Shown here one piece after another: positions 53,970-61,991 of a stretch of DNA of 64,000 nucleotides; position 1 is the stretch's first letter, and each line of letters begins with the position of its first letter. This DNA is from a virus. The stretch covers positions 1 to 64,000 of IMG/VR virus record IMGVR_UViG_3300044824_000082; one strand, 5' to 3'. Both the position numbers and the translations under genes were made by a program. The notes below the pieces were generated by a model. The model did not search any database and was not told the origin of the DNA. It worked only from the letters and a program-made list of their open reading frames with translations.

Positions 53970-55193
53970 ATGCCCGACGATACCGACGAGTTCAAAGTCA
54001 AAGTCAGTGTTGAAGGGCTGGATAAGATAGGGGAGCAGATTGCCGCCCAAGTGCAAAAGGCAATCGCTATGATTCGGACGCCCGGCATGCAAGTCACGGG
54101 CTTGGTTGGCGGAGCCGAAGGAAAGGGGAAAGACGAGGCGCTGACGAGGCTCGGTGCGGTTGTCAGTCATTTAACGACGGTGGTAGGCGGTTTGGCAAAC
54201 GCAAGCTTGTCCGGGGCCGTCCAAGGGCTTGCCGGTGGCGAGGGCATCATGCGCGAAGGTGGGCCAATGATGGGTGTCTTGGGATTGATTGCGGGGATAC
54301 TGGAAGGGCTGGCTCCGATTAAGGCCATCATGTCGGTGATTCAGGCAATTCTATCGTTGATATTCATGCCGTTGGCGATGGTGCTAATGGCGATTCTCAT
54401 GCCATTTTTGATGCCGATTCTGATGTTGTTGGGGAAGCTACCGTGGGCCGCAATCTTCGCAGCGATTATGCTCATTGAGAAAGGCATAACGTGGGGACTG
54501 AATGAGATTGCGGCGGGCATCACTTGGTTTGTGGGTTGGCTGCCCGGAGCCATTGGCGCGGTTATTTCGTTCTTTCAAGGGGTGGCGGGCGATGTGATGG
54601 GAATACTCAGTACCATTTGGGGCGATTTACAAGTGGCGGCGGGTGCCATTGTCTCGGCATGGAACTGGCTTACGGGCGTAGCGGGGGCCGTGTTCAACGA
54701 CATTCGTACCGCGATAATGGGAGTCTGGGATTTCATGGGCCAGATTTACACTGTTTGGAGTGGCATATTTGCGGACGTGTTCAATGACATTCGTGCGGCA
54801 TTATTGGGCGCGTGGGGGGTGTTGACAACGCTTTGGAACTGGTTCGATACAGTGATTGGGGACATTTGGAAAGGGATTGGAGACGGCATCAATATGATTC
54901 GAACGATTCTGAACGACATCGCCGGCGCGCTCAAAGCGGTTGGAAATGCGGTAAATCCCTCGAACTGGGGTAGTGAACTCGCCGGAATGTTCCAGACAGG
55001 GGGCATCGTGCCCAAGACGGGGTTGGCGTTGGTGCACGCGGGAGAAATGATTATCCCGTCAGGAGGCGGGGCGCCTTCGATTAATGTGACGGTGACGGGG
55101 AACACAATAAGTTCTGCGATGGACTTGAACAATATCGCAAATCAGGTGGCGCAGCAGATTGCGAACAACGCCCGAAGGTTGAGAACATGGTAG
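53970..55193 (+). CDS. Tape measure protein
   Basis: 407 residues. Residues about 105-215 hold several strongly hydrophobic helices (LIFMPLAMVLMAILMPFLMP), the middle repeats Trp-rich amphipathic turns (FNDIRTAIMGVWDFMG and FNDIRAALLGAWGVL), and the end has GGIVPKTGLALVHAGEMIIP, the common tape-measure closing motif. By the usual 1.5 angstrom per helical residue the tail would be about 60 nm, a fairly short siphovirus tail; this is inference. Confidence 0.78.
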   Translation: MPDDTDEFKVKVSVEGLDKIGEQIAAQVQKAIAMIRTPGMQVTGLVGGAEGKGKDEALTRLGAVVSHLTTVVGGLANASLSGAVQGLAGGEGIMREGGPMMGVLGLIAGILEGLAPIKAIMSVIQAILSLIFMPLAMVLMAILMPFLMPILMLLGKLPWAAIFAAIMLIEKGITWGLNEIAAGITWFVGWLPGAIGAVISFFQGVAGDVMGILSTIWGDLQVAAGAIVSAWNWLTGVAGAVFNDIRTAIMGVWDFMGQIYTVWSGIFADVFNDIRAALLGAWGVLTTLWNWFDTVIGDIWKGIGDGINMIRTILNDIAGALKAVGNAVNPSNWGSELAGMFQTGGIVPKTGLALVHAGEMIIPSGGGAPSINVTVTGNTISSAMDLNNIANQVAQQIANNARRLRTW

Positions 55194-55205
55194 GAGGAAG
55201 GTAGT

Positions 55206-55643
55206 ATGTATCTGGTTGATTTGTCGAACAACAGTACGATTTACGTTTTCCCGTTGACAGCATCGCTGGCGTACAATATCACGGTTTCAATGACGCCGAT
55301 GCCGATACCATTGCAGAACTTTCCTTTGCTTTTGAATTTTGGCGGCGCATCGCCGACGATTACGATTGATTGGGTGATTACAGGTGGACCCGGCGGAGCG
55401 CCGAATAACTATCAGAACAATTACACAGGAACGGCGCAAGGCGATTACATTCAGCTTACGCAGAACATTGGTTGGGGTTCGAGTACGTCGGGGTATGAAT
55501 TGTGGCTGCCCGAAGTGAGTACGAATCCTATGTCACCGTTAGGGGTTAACTGTTTCCTCACGCAGCTTTCGGTAACGTACCCGGCGGGGCAAGTCAATGC
55601 GTACACTTGCTCGGCAACCTTTGCGCTCGGAACGGTTGTCTGA
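55206..55643 (+). CDS. Tail tip protein, probable
   Basis: 145 residues. Beta-rich with MYLVDLSNNSTIYVFPLTAS at the start and paired strands (SPTITIDWVITGGPGGAPNN). It directly follows the tape measure with an AGGAGGAAGGT ribosome binding site. In siphoviruses this position holds the distal tail protein. The sequence resembles beta-sandwich ring proteins by composition only. Confidence 0.55.
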   Translation: MYLVDLSNNSTIYVFPLTASLAYNITVSMTPMPIPLQNFPLLLNFGGASPTITIDWVITGGPGGAPNNYQNNYTGTAQGDYIQLTQNIGWGSSTSGYELWLPEVSTNPMSPLGVNCFLTQLSVTYPAGQVNAYTCSATFALGTVV

Positions 55644-55658
55644 GGGCGAGGAAAAAGC

Positions 55659-55666
55659 TATTTAAA
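55659..55666 (+). promoter_or_regulatory. TATA box for the gene at 55693
   Basis: TATTTAAAGG, 26 nt before the ATG. It opens the replication region. Confidence 0.55.
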
Positions 55667-55692
55667 GGCGTGAATCCTATGGGGTATCGGAC

Positions 55693-56037
55693 ATGAGCGA
55701 AAAAGAGCAACAGTGGTGCTTCGTCTATGCGAACAGGTTGAAAACCGAACGTGACGCCTTTGAGAAAATCACGCGGGGTTACGGTAGTGTCAGGCGGGAG
55801 TACATCGTGAACTCCCCGTCAGTGCGTGTGGAAGACATTACAGACGAGAACGTACGACAGCGGTTGGAAGCGATTGAGAAGTCGTTGAAGCCGGAAGAAA
55901 GCATCAAGGTGGTGCTGGCGGGTTTCTCTCCGTTAGTGGCGTTGTTGTACGACGTGGCAAAGGACATGGGGCATACCGCAGTCTATTTCTTTAAGGACGA
56001 TAGGACGCAGGACTACGTTGAGATTGTCGCGTTCTGA
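55693..56037 (+). CDS. Hypothetical protein of the replication cluster
   Basis: 114 residues (MSEKEQQWCFVYANRLKTER...). Alternating helices and strands, with an EDITDENVRQRLEAIEKSLK segment. No cysteine pair or catalytic motif. It is first behind a promoter and may be the lead gene of the replication operon, now interrupted by an HNH gene. Confidence 0.55.
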   Translation: MSEKEQQWCFVYANRLKTERDAFEKITRGYGSVRREYIVNSPSVRVEDITDENVRQRLEAIEKSLKPEESIKVVLAGFSPLVALLYDVAKDMGHTAVYFFKDDRTQDYVEIVAF

Positions 56038-56042
56038 AAAAG

Positions 56043-56402
56043 ATGAGGAAAAGCGAAACGGCCATTTCAAAGCATAGAAAGTATATCTTGAGACGTTACT
56101 ACGAAGGTTGGGATAGGCTTGCGTTCGCATTTGGTGGAGAATGCCAAAGTGGAGTTTCTGGATGCGGCAACACCGGCGATTTACGAATGTTGAAATGGTG
56201 TCACATCAAACCGACTCCGATTTTGTTACGTCGGTACGGTGACGGCCAACGTCCAGCAGCAAGCAACACGCTTAAAGACGTAGAAGAGAATCCAGATTGC
56301 TATATGCTTCTCTGTGCAAACTGTGATATTTTGGTGTCGGGCGGGCACAATGGACGGCCGTGGCTAACCCGACTAAAGACCTTTATACCCCTGAATACTT
56401 GA
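56043..56402 (+). CDS. HNH endonuclease (free-standing)
   Basis: 119 residues. Zinc-type HNH core: FGGECQSGVSGCGNTGDLRM, LKWCHIKP, then NPDCYMLLCANCDIL. The basic start (MRKSETAISKHRKYILRRYY) is like other homing enzymes. Codon use here is less G-ending than in neighbouring genes (AAA, GAA, ATT frequent), suggesting recent arrival. Confidence 0.65.
   Translation: MRKSETAISKHRKYILRRYYEGWDRLAFAFGGECQSGVSGCGNTGDLRMLKWCHIKPTPILLRRYGDGQRPAASNTLKDVEENPDCYMLLCANCDILVSGGHNGRPWLTRLKTFIPLNT
56382..56388 (+). promoter_or_regulatory. TATA box for the gene at 56416
   Basis: CCTTTATACCCC, 27 nt before the ATG, inside the HNH gene end. Confidence 0.5.
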
Positions 56403-56415
56403 TAGGTCAAGAGAC

Positions 56416-56757
56416 ATGACGGCGAAACAAGTGAGCTTCGCGGACATCGCGGGGCCAAAAGAAGAGGGCGGCGAAGGCGGCAGCATCAAGGAACGAACGA
56501 TAACGGTGGACGAGGTTTTGAACCAGCCGCTCACCGTTACGAAGGTAGAGGTGGTGGCGGGGTATCAGAACGAAGACCTGTTGCTCATCTACACAAAAGA
56601 GAACCCGAAGCCGATTCGGAGTGGGAGCAAGGTGTTGCTCAAGCAGGCAGGGGACAAGATTAAGAAGCACACCGATGCGGGCGTAGAAGTCAAGACAGGT
56701 ATCAAGCGCGAGCGGTCTCAGAAGGACAAGAGTAAGTCGTACTACACGTTCGTCTAA
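56416..56757 (+). CDS. Hypothetical protein, possibly nucleic-acid binding
   Basis: 113 residues. A disordered acidic start (FADIAGPKEEGGEGGSIKER) is followed by TVDEVLNQPLTVTKVEVVAG and a Lys-rich beta region (KSGSKVLL-like segments; ends KDKSKSYYTFV). The strand pattern would suit an OB fold, but the family is unknown. It heads the group RadA-primase-PolB. Confidence 0.5.
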   Translation: MTAKQVSFADIAGPKEEGGEGGSIKERTITVDEVLNQPLTVTKVEVVAGYQNEDLLLIYTKENPKPIRSGSKVLLKQAGDKIKKHTDAGVEVKTGIKRERSQKDKSKSYYTFV

Positions 56758-56766
56758 GGTGGACGT

Positions 56767-56922
56767 GTGCGTTCGTACCTTGTAGAAGGAAAAACGGGCA
56801 CTCACGTCGTCTTGGATGATGGGGAGACGATGGTATGTTCGTGCGCGGGGTTTCAGCATCGGCATCATTGCTCGCACATCGATGGTATTCAAGCGAAGCG
56901 CGAGACGCGGAAAAAGCGATGA
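56767..56922 (+). CDS. SWIM-type zinc-finger micro-protein, GTG start
   Basis: 51 residues: VRSYLVEGKTGTHVVLDDGE, then MVCSCAGFQHRHHCSHIDGI. The CxC-x(n)-CxH arrangement is the SWIM zinc finger, found in Rad51-associated and transposase-associated proteins of archaea and eukaryotes. It lies just upstream of a RadA-like ATPase, which makes a recombination-accessory role likely, though untested. The stop overlaps the next ATG (ATGA). Confidence 0.62.
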   Translation: MRSYLVEGKTGTHVVLDDGETMVCSCAGFQHRHHCSHIDGIQAKRETRKKR

Positions 56923-57242
56923 AGTGCCGCAACTGTAAGAAGGAAATGACGTTTGTGCAGAACATAGAGAAGCTCACCGAGATATTGCTACCCACGCCCG
57001 AAGAGCGCGCGGCGGCAATGGAACGTCAGGTAATCTTGTGCGAGCATTGTGAGCAGCCGTATGGGTACACCAAGAAAAGGAAGAAGCTGGCGTTGGTGGC
57101 GCTGACGCCCAAGTGGCTGTCCAAGCAACCCGAGCCGATTCAGAAGAGTATGGCGCAGGCGATTTCGGAAGCGAAGAAGGGATTGGAGTTAGTTCGATTG
57201 AACGAATACTGGACGAAAAGGATGGAGTCGATTAAAGTATGA
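56919..57242 (+). CDS. Small zinc-knuckle protein
   Basis: 107 residues from the ATG overlapping the SWIM gene stop. CRNCKKEM at the start and CEHCEQPYGY at mid-protein give a two-knuckle zinc site; the C-terminal half is a basic helix (PIQKSMAQAISEAKKGLELV). Overlaps the RadA-like gene by 4 nt. Probably a replication or recombination accessory factor. Confidence 0.55.
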   Translation: MKCRNCKKEMTFVQNIEKLTEILLPTPEERAAAMERQVILCEHCEQPYGYTKKRKKLALVALTPKWLSKQPEPIQKSMAQAISEAKKGLELVRLNEYWTKRMESIKV

Positions 57243-58105
57243 AGACGGAATTGTTGGCGGGAACGTTCGGAGAGTTCCAGCCGCAGAACGTGTATGCGTT
57301 GTACGGGGTGCCGAACGTGGGCAAGACACTGATGGTAATGACAGAGGTGGCTTCGCTGGCGTCGCAGGGTATCCGAACGCTTTGGATAGACACGGAAGGC
57401 GGGTTGAACTTTGACGGCGGGGCGGGTATCTGGGGCGCGTGGAAAGAGAAGTTGGAGAAACGATTCGGGCTCAAGGACTTGAACGAGTTCGTGGAATACA
57501 AGCGCGTTACTGGCTACGAAGAGTTGATGAAGTATCTCGGCCAAGTTGTCGAGATAGAGTTCGGCGAGGGCAAGATGGGGATTCTCCGTAAGGGAAAGAC
57601 ACGGCGCGGAGAGGAGACAGTGTACGATAGTTTCGGGCGCAAGCGAGGTAATTGTGTCATCGTTCTGGATAGCTTGTCCAACGTCTTCCGGGTGGAGTTC
57701 GGGAGCACGTTACAGAACTTTCCCAGTCGTGGAGATGCCACCGGGCTTTTGACTCACGCGATGAACCTTCTCATGGAGAAAGTAAACGCGCCGCTAATCA
57801 CGACAAACCACGCCAGCCTCAACCCGAGTAACCCGTGGCAATTCGCGCAGATGCGGGGTGGGAGTATGGTGGCCTATTGGAGCAAGAACGTGGCTTACTT
57901 GGAGAAGCCCAAGAAGCGGGCGTTGGACACGTACCGGAAGGTATGGGCGTTTAGGTCGCCGTTGTATAAGGAATTGGGGCACAATGAGTGGATGAGGATT
58001 GACAACGACAAAGCGTTCGTTAACAGTTCTGAAGAAGAGGTACAAGCGGCTATTGAAGCGGCGGCGACTGCGAAGCGAGACAAAGAAGAAGCGGCAGAAG
58101 AATGA
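57239..58105 (+). CDS. RadA/RadB/Sak4-like recombination ATPase
   Basis: 288 residues. Walker A GVPNVGKT near residue 24, the TLWIDTEGG strand-turn typical of RecA-core proteins, and Walker B CVIVLDSLSN near residue 140; LITTNHASLNPSNP is the sensor/L2 region. The length is that of a core-only RecA family ATPase without N-terminal DNA-binding domain, as in RadB or phage Sak4. It probably promotes strand annealing or exchange with the adjacent SWIM protein and polymerase. Confidence 0.75.
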   Translation: MKTELLAGTFGEFQPQNVYALYGVPNVGKTLMVMTEVASLASQGIRTLWIDTEGGLNFDGGAGIWGAWKEKLEKRFGLKDLNEFVEYKRVTGYEELMKYLGQVVEIEFGEGKMGILRKGKTRRGEETVYDSFGRKRGNCVIVLDSLSNVFRVEFGSTLQNFPSRGDATGLLTHAMNLLMEKVNAPLITTNHASLNPSNPWQFAQMRGGSMVAYWSKNVAYLEKPKKRALDTYRKVWAFRSPLYKELGHNEWMRIDNDKAFVNSSEEEVQAAIEAAATAKRDKEEAAEE

Positions 58106-59025
58106 TTAGCGAAGCGGAGTTTGGTATCTGGACACGCGGGCGGGTCCATGACGTGCGCGAGTTCGGACTGAAGCGCAAGACGGCTCCGGGGTATGTGGGG
58201 TTGTCTCAGTTGTGGACTGGCGTGGACGAGTATGCGGCCATCTTTTCCCGCGAGCAAATCGAGAAGGGAGAGTTCGATACGATTTTCGTGGAAGTGGATG
58301 CCCACAAGCCCGGTGAGGACTGGAATACGAAGTTACAGCAAGTGCTGGCTCGAACGGAGGAACCTTCGCGGCGGTACGAGTCGGGACGTGGAGCGCACTT
58401 GTATTGGGACTTGGACGAACCGATAAAGGGAGTCGGACGTTACAAGCAGGTAGTCGCAGCGCTGGTGAGGAAGTGGGGTATCGGTGAGTTTATTGACATG
58501 CACGTAGTGGGAGACGTGCGGCGGGTGGCCCGGCTTCCCATGAGCAAGAACAGTAAGGGCGGGGAGATGATTCGGATAAACTCGTTTATCAGCGGGCCGA
58601 GGAAGCTTTATCTGGTAATCGGGGAGGCAAAGGACGGCCCAGAACAGCATTTCGGGCCTGCTCCCGAGGCCAAACGGTTGTACAGCGAAGGCGAGTATCC
58701 GCCGTGCGTGCGGGCGGGTATCAAACAGATTCAGCAGACGGGGGAGCTTGACCATGCCCAGCGGTTGCACACGTTCAGTTTCCTCGTGATGAACGATGAG
58801 ACGCAGAAGGCATACGAGATTCTCAAGCGGTATGCGGGGGACTTTGACCCTGTCATCAGTGGGTATCAGTTGGGGAGGATGGCGGAGAAGGGGCATTTCC
58901 CTTATAAGTGTGCCAACGTGCCGAAAGACTTATGCCCATACACGAACCAGAAGGAGTGTATGTTCTGGCCGTGGGTTAACGTGCATCGGAACAGGCTTTT
59001 GGAGGCATCGAAACATGCTCGGTAA
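58102..59025 (+). CDS. Primase with PriS-like catalytic core and PriL-like iron-sulfur domain
   Basis: 307 residues. Archaeo-eukaryotic primase features: FDTIFVEVDAHKPGED (metal-binding acidic pair), YESGRGAHLYWDLDEPIKGV (sGrGxHxyWD), and a later RRVARLPMSKNSKG block. The C-terminal third has a PriL-like [4Fe-4S] pattern: PPCVRAGIKQIQ, then YKCANV, LCPY and KECMFWPW, giving four cysteines. This single-chain fusion makes primers for the neighbouring PolB. It overlaps the RadA-like gene by 4 nt. Confidence 0.75.
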   Translation: MISEAEFGIWTRGRVHDVREFGLKRKTAPGYVGLSQLWTGVDEYAAIFSREQIEKGEFDTIFVEVDAHKPGEDWNTKLQQVLARTEEPSRRYESGRGAHLYWDLDEPIKGVGRYKQVVAALVRKWGIGEFIDMHVVGDVRRVARLPMSKNSKGGEMIRINSFISGPRKLYLVIGEAKDGPEQHFGPAPEAKRLYSEGEYPPCVRAGIKQIQQTGELDHAQRLHTFSFLVMNDETQKAYEILKRYAGDFDPVISGYQLGRMAEKGHFPYKCANVPKDLCPYTNQKECMFWPWVNVHRNRLLEASKHAR

Positions 59026-59222
59026 ATGGGCCAGAAACGGCCGTAGAACCCTCCCGGGCTTACTAACCGCATCTGGCTCCAACGCCCGAATGGGATAGAT
59101 TGGGTGGGAAACACTTGTATCGTAAGTTGAAAAAGGAAGGGTATCCGAAACTCCCATTGTTGACAGAATGTATGAACTGTAACGTGAAGCGAGATAATTG
59201 GGGACGCGGCTTTGACGTTTAA
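59026..59222 (+). pseudogene. Decayed HNH endonuclease remnant before polB
   Basis: In one frame the sequence reads PEWDRLGGKHLYRKLKKEGY, then LLTECMNCNVKRDNWGR to a stop. This resembles the C-terminal half of the HNH enzyme at 6601 (FYYWLKQNGYPEGYQTLCMN). An in-frame stop lies upstream, so the gene is broken. It overlaps the polymerase start by 11 nt, and the polymerase's unusual TTG start may be a result of this insertion. Confidence 0.55.
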
Positions 59223-61158
59223 GTGGGTAACAGCCGGTTATGCCGGCGGTGGTGAATTGTGGGGGATGAGTCCCGACGGCACCGTGGAGACGGCGCAGAT
59301 TGGGGACGACGTGGAGTGGCCGTATTTCTACTCCGACATCGAGATGCACGGTAGTGGGGTAGTCGAGACGGAGTTGGAGTCGATTCGGGTGTTGCGGCTC
59401 AATGAGATAGCCGACAAGCGGATGTGGAAGATTTCAATGGATTCGCCTCAGTTGACTAAGGGACTGCGGGGTAAGGCCAAGTTCACGGCGGAAGACGACA
59501 TCGTGTATTTGGACAGGAGACTGGGTGCGGACGGTGAGGTGGAATGGGTGCCGCCCAAGCGAGTCTCGTATATGGACCTTGAAAGTGACAGGAAGACGGG
59601 AAAGCCCGTGTTGTTCGGTTCGTTGGTGGGAGATAAATACGAACCGTTCAAGACGGCACAGGATTACTTTCAAGCAATGGAGGACGACAAGGTAGCCCTT
59701 TCGACAGCGTGGAACGGGGACAAGTACGATTTCCGTTTGCTCGACAGGGAAGGCGGGAGCGAGCATTGGAATCGAATGGCGCATTCCGATTGTATGGAAC
59801 TTTATGCGAAGTTCGGTGACAAGCACGCGCGGCGCGGGTTGGACATAGTAGCCCGGCGGGAGAAGGTTGGGAAGAAACTGGACCCAGACGTGGACGGACT
59901 CGAAGCGTATAACGAGAACGACTGCCGCATCATGCAGAAGATTGTCGAGAAGGGAGACTTGATTGGGACGGAATACGCGCTGGGGCACCTGACGGGTATC
60001 ATGCCCACACCGATGAACCTACGGGCCATTGCCCTGTACGAGAACTACTTGATGCGGAATCGGGATAAGTACAACTTGTGGTTGGAGGGTGGCAAGGGAT
60101 TCCGTGCGAAGGAAGAGAGGATTCAAGGCGCGATGATTTTGTACGGTAATCCCGGGATTTACGATGGTGCAGACGTGCTGGACTACACGAGCTTGTATCC
60201 CAGTGTCGTCATGTATAACGAGTATCACGGCAAGGGAGAGACTGTCTGGGGAGTCACACAGCAGTTGGTTCGGGAATGGGTGCGGCTCAAGGAAGAGAGT
60301 GGTAAGGCCAAGAAGAAAACACAGCGCGAGGCGTACAAGGTGCTGGCGAATGGCAGCGGTTACGGTATCTTCATGTCCAGCGGCTTCCGGTATGGGGTGC
60401 GGGACATTGCGGCGTTCATTACGGCAACCGCGCGGGCGAAGCTCTTGGAGTTGCGCGGCATTACGGAGAAGATGGGATTCGTCCCGTTGATGAGCGACAC
60501 GGATAGTTGTGTGGTTCAGATACCGAAGGCGAAGGCGGCGGCGTTGCTCAAGACGGTGAACAAGCGGGTGGCTCCGTACAGTGTGAAGGAGGAGTACTAC
60601 CTGAAGCGGTTCATCCTGTTCGGGGGCATCGAAGGCAAGGCTGTCAAGAAGCGCTACGCGGGCCTTACCGAAGACGACATGCTGGTGGTAAAGGGCCTTG
60701 AAATGGTACGCAACGATTGGAGCCCGTGGGCCCGGGAGATGCAAGAACGGTTGCTCATGGTGATGTTGAAGGCGCCATACGACCAAGTAGCACAGGTATT
60801 GAAGGCGGCGGTAGAGGTGGAGAAGGAAGCCTTCTTCGGTGGCAAGGTGCCGGTGGATGATGTGGCCATCACAAAGAGTATCGACCTCGAAAGGGAATAC
60901 AAAGTGAAGACTCAGCACTTGAAAGCCTACGAGCAGTTGGAAGACAAGGGCGAGGGTGCTATTGGATTCGTTACGTACTGGGTGGACGCGAAGGGCAAGA
61001 CAATCGTTCGGAAGGGAGAGACGGACGAGGAGCTTCGAGCCAAGCTCGATTGGAAGGCCATCTGGCGGAAGCAGGCAGAGCCGATAATCACGCGGTTGAA
61101 GTCGTGCTTCCAGATGCCAGTACGGACGTTGGAGTTGTACTTGACGGGGGAGCCGTGA
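59212..61158 (+). CDS. polB: Family B DNA polymerase
   Basis: 648 residues. The proofreading exonuclease motifs are VSYMDLESD (Exo I), LSTAWNGDKYDF (Exo II) and YNENDCRIM (Exo III). The polymerase motifs are LDYTSLYPSVVMYNE (A), REAYKVLANGSGYG (B) and MSDTDSCVV (C). All catalytic acids are present. It is shorter than cellular PolB (about 780), with a reduced N-terminal domain. The start is a TTG inside an HNH remnant; no nearby ATG exists, so the N-terminus is uncertain. Replicates the viral genome with the upstream primase. Confidence 0.85.
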   Translation: MTFKWVTAGYAGGGELWGMSPDGTVETAQIGDDVEWPYFYSDIEMHGSGVVETELESIRVLRLNEIADKRMWKISMDSPQLTKGLRGKAKFTAEDDIVYLDRRLGADGEVEWVPPKRVSYMDLESDRKTGKPVLFGSLVGDKYEPFKTAQDYFQAMEDDKVALSTAWNGDKYDFRLLDREGGSEHWNRMAHSDCMELYAKFGDKHARRGLDIVARREKVGKKLDPDVDGLEAYNENDCRIMQKIVEKGDLIGTEYALGHLTGIMPTPMNLRAIALYENYLMRNRDKYNLWLEGGKGFRAKEERIQGAMILYGNPGIYDGADVLDYTSLYPSVVMYNEYHGKGETVWGVTQQLVREWVRLKEESGKAKKKTQREAYKVLANGSGYGIFMSSGFRYGVRDIAAFITATARAKLLELRGITEKMGFVPLMSDTDSCVVQIPKAKAAALLKTVNKRVAPYSVKEEYYLKRFILFGGIEGKAVKKRYAGLTEDDMLVVKGLEMVRNDWSPWAREMQERLLMVMLKAPYDQVAQVLKAAVEVEKEAFFGGKVPVDDVAITKSIDLEREYKVKTQHLKAYEQLEDKGEGAIGFVTYWVDAKGKTIVRKGETDEELRAKLDWKAIWRKQAEPIITRLKSCFQMPVRTLELYLTGEP

Positions 61159-61436
61159 GCGAAGAGGAAGTAAAGTTACCGAAACGATGCCCGTGTTGCG
61201 GCGGCGAGTGGGACGGAGGGTTCGGGCGGTTGCGGATGGAAGTTCGAGGGTTCTGGCCCCAGTCACAGCGGCCCATCGGTATTTATGGAAGGGAGGATGC
61301 CGACACGGTAATGTGCCGCAAGTGTTTCAATTTGTATGATAGGGCAGTTCAAGCGCTCCGCGATGCCAATTTTCATTGGCTCGGAGCGGGTATGGAAGAC
61401 GAAAGAAAAAGGAAGGCGGGCGATAAAGTTATTTAA
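61155..61436 (+). CDS. Zinc-binding protein, GTG start
   Basis: 93 residues from a GTG overlapping the polymerase stop (GTGA). CPCCGGEW and CRKCFNLY make a zinc ribbon with a long loop. The last third is a helix with basic end (DERKRKAGDKVI). The MSEEEVKLPKR start recalls the MSEE starts of the 2271 and 61663 proteins. Accessory role in replication is possible. Confidence 0.55.
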   Translation: MSEEEVKLPKRCPCCGGEWDGGFGRLRMEVRGFWPQSQRPIGIYGREDADTVMCRKCFNLYDRAVQALRDANFHWLGAGMEDERKRKAGDKVI

Positions 61437-61437
61437 A
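61430..61437 (+). promoter_or_regulatory. TATA box for the gene at 61460
   Basis: TATTTAAACTCC overlapping a gene end, 22 nt before the ATG. Confidence 0.55.
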
Positions 61438-61459
61438 CTCCTGTGGGGGTATAGGGACA

Positions 61460-61666
61460 ATGGAAGAAACAAACGAGGGACAAGTAATCGGGGGCGGTGG
61501 GGGCACGACAGTGAAATTGACGCCTGGTATCGAATGGGATGGTATTGTCGAAGACATCGGGCTTACGGGTGTCACGATTCGTCCGATTGACGAACACAAG
61601 ATTTGGGCAACGAAGGAGATGTTCCCATTGCGGGCGAGGGTTCACGTCAAGGTGGAAAAGCTATGA
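61460..61666 (+). CDS. Small beta-rich protein
   Basis: 68 residues (MEETNEGQVIGGGGGTTVKL...). A flexible Gly run is followed by strands (WDGIVEDIGLTGVTIRPIDE), suggesting a small beta-barrel. Promoter spacing fixes the start. Unknown. Confidence 0.5.
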   Translation: MEETNEGQVIGGGGGTTVKLTPGIEWDGIVEDIGLTGVTIRPIDEHKIWATKEMFPLRARVHVKVEKL

Positions 61667-61866
61667 GTGAAGAGGAAACAGCACCCGAGCCGGTGCAGGT
61701 GTGGCTGGCGGATTGTCCGTCTTGCAAGCACAAGATTGTGGTTATCGCTTACGCAACGACGAGTACAGGGTGGCTTAACAGTTCGCAGCGAATCACCAAG
61801 TTCGGGCTGGCGGAAGTTCCAGCGGAGAAGAAAAAGGAGTCGTTGGAGCATCAGGCATTGCACTGA
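61663..61866 (+). CDS. Zinc-knuckle micro-protein, paralogue of the gene at 2271
   Basis: 67 residues. MSEEETAPEPVQVWLADCPS then CKHKIVV, and SQRITKFGLAEVP near the end, align with the 54-residue protein at 2271; this copy has an extra C-terminal tail (KKKESLEHQALH). Starts by ATGA overlap. The two copies show that this small fold has been duplicated within the genome. Confidence 0.62.
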   Translation: MSEEETAPEPVQVWLADCPSCKHKIVVIAYATTSTGWLNSSQRITKFGLAEVPAEKKKESLEHQALH

Positions 61867-61875
61867 GGAGAAGGC

Positions 61876-61989
61876 ATGTGCGAAGTGAGTAGGATTGAAG
61901 TTACAGTGCCGGAGACGGGAGACACCGTGGTATTTCAAGAAGTCGATGATGAAGGCGTCGTGCGAATCTGGGTGAATAAGAAGGAGTAG
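61876..61989 (+). CDS. Acidic 37-residue micro-protein
   Basis: MCEVSRIEVTVPETGDTVVF and a following strand pair ending VNKKE. A GAGGAGAAGG ribosome binding site precedes it and the next gene starts 2 nt after its stop. Two beta hairpins likely. Unknown function. Confidence 0.5.
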   Translation: MCEVSRIEVTVPETGDTVVFQEVDDEGVVRIWVNKKE

Positions 61990-61991
61990 AA

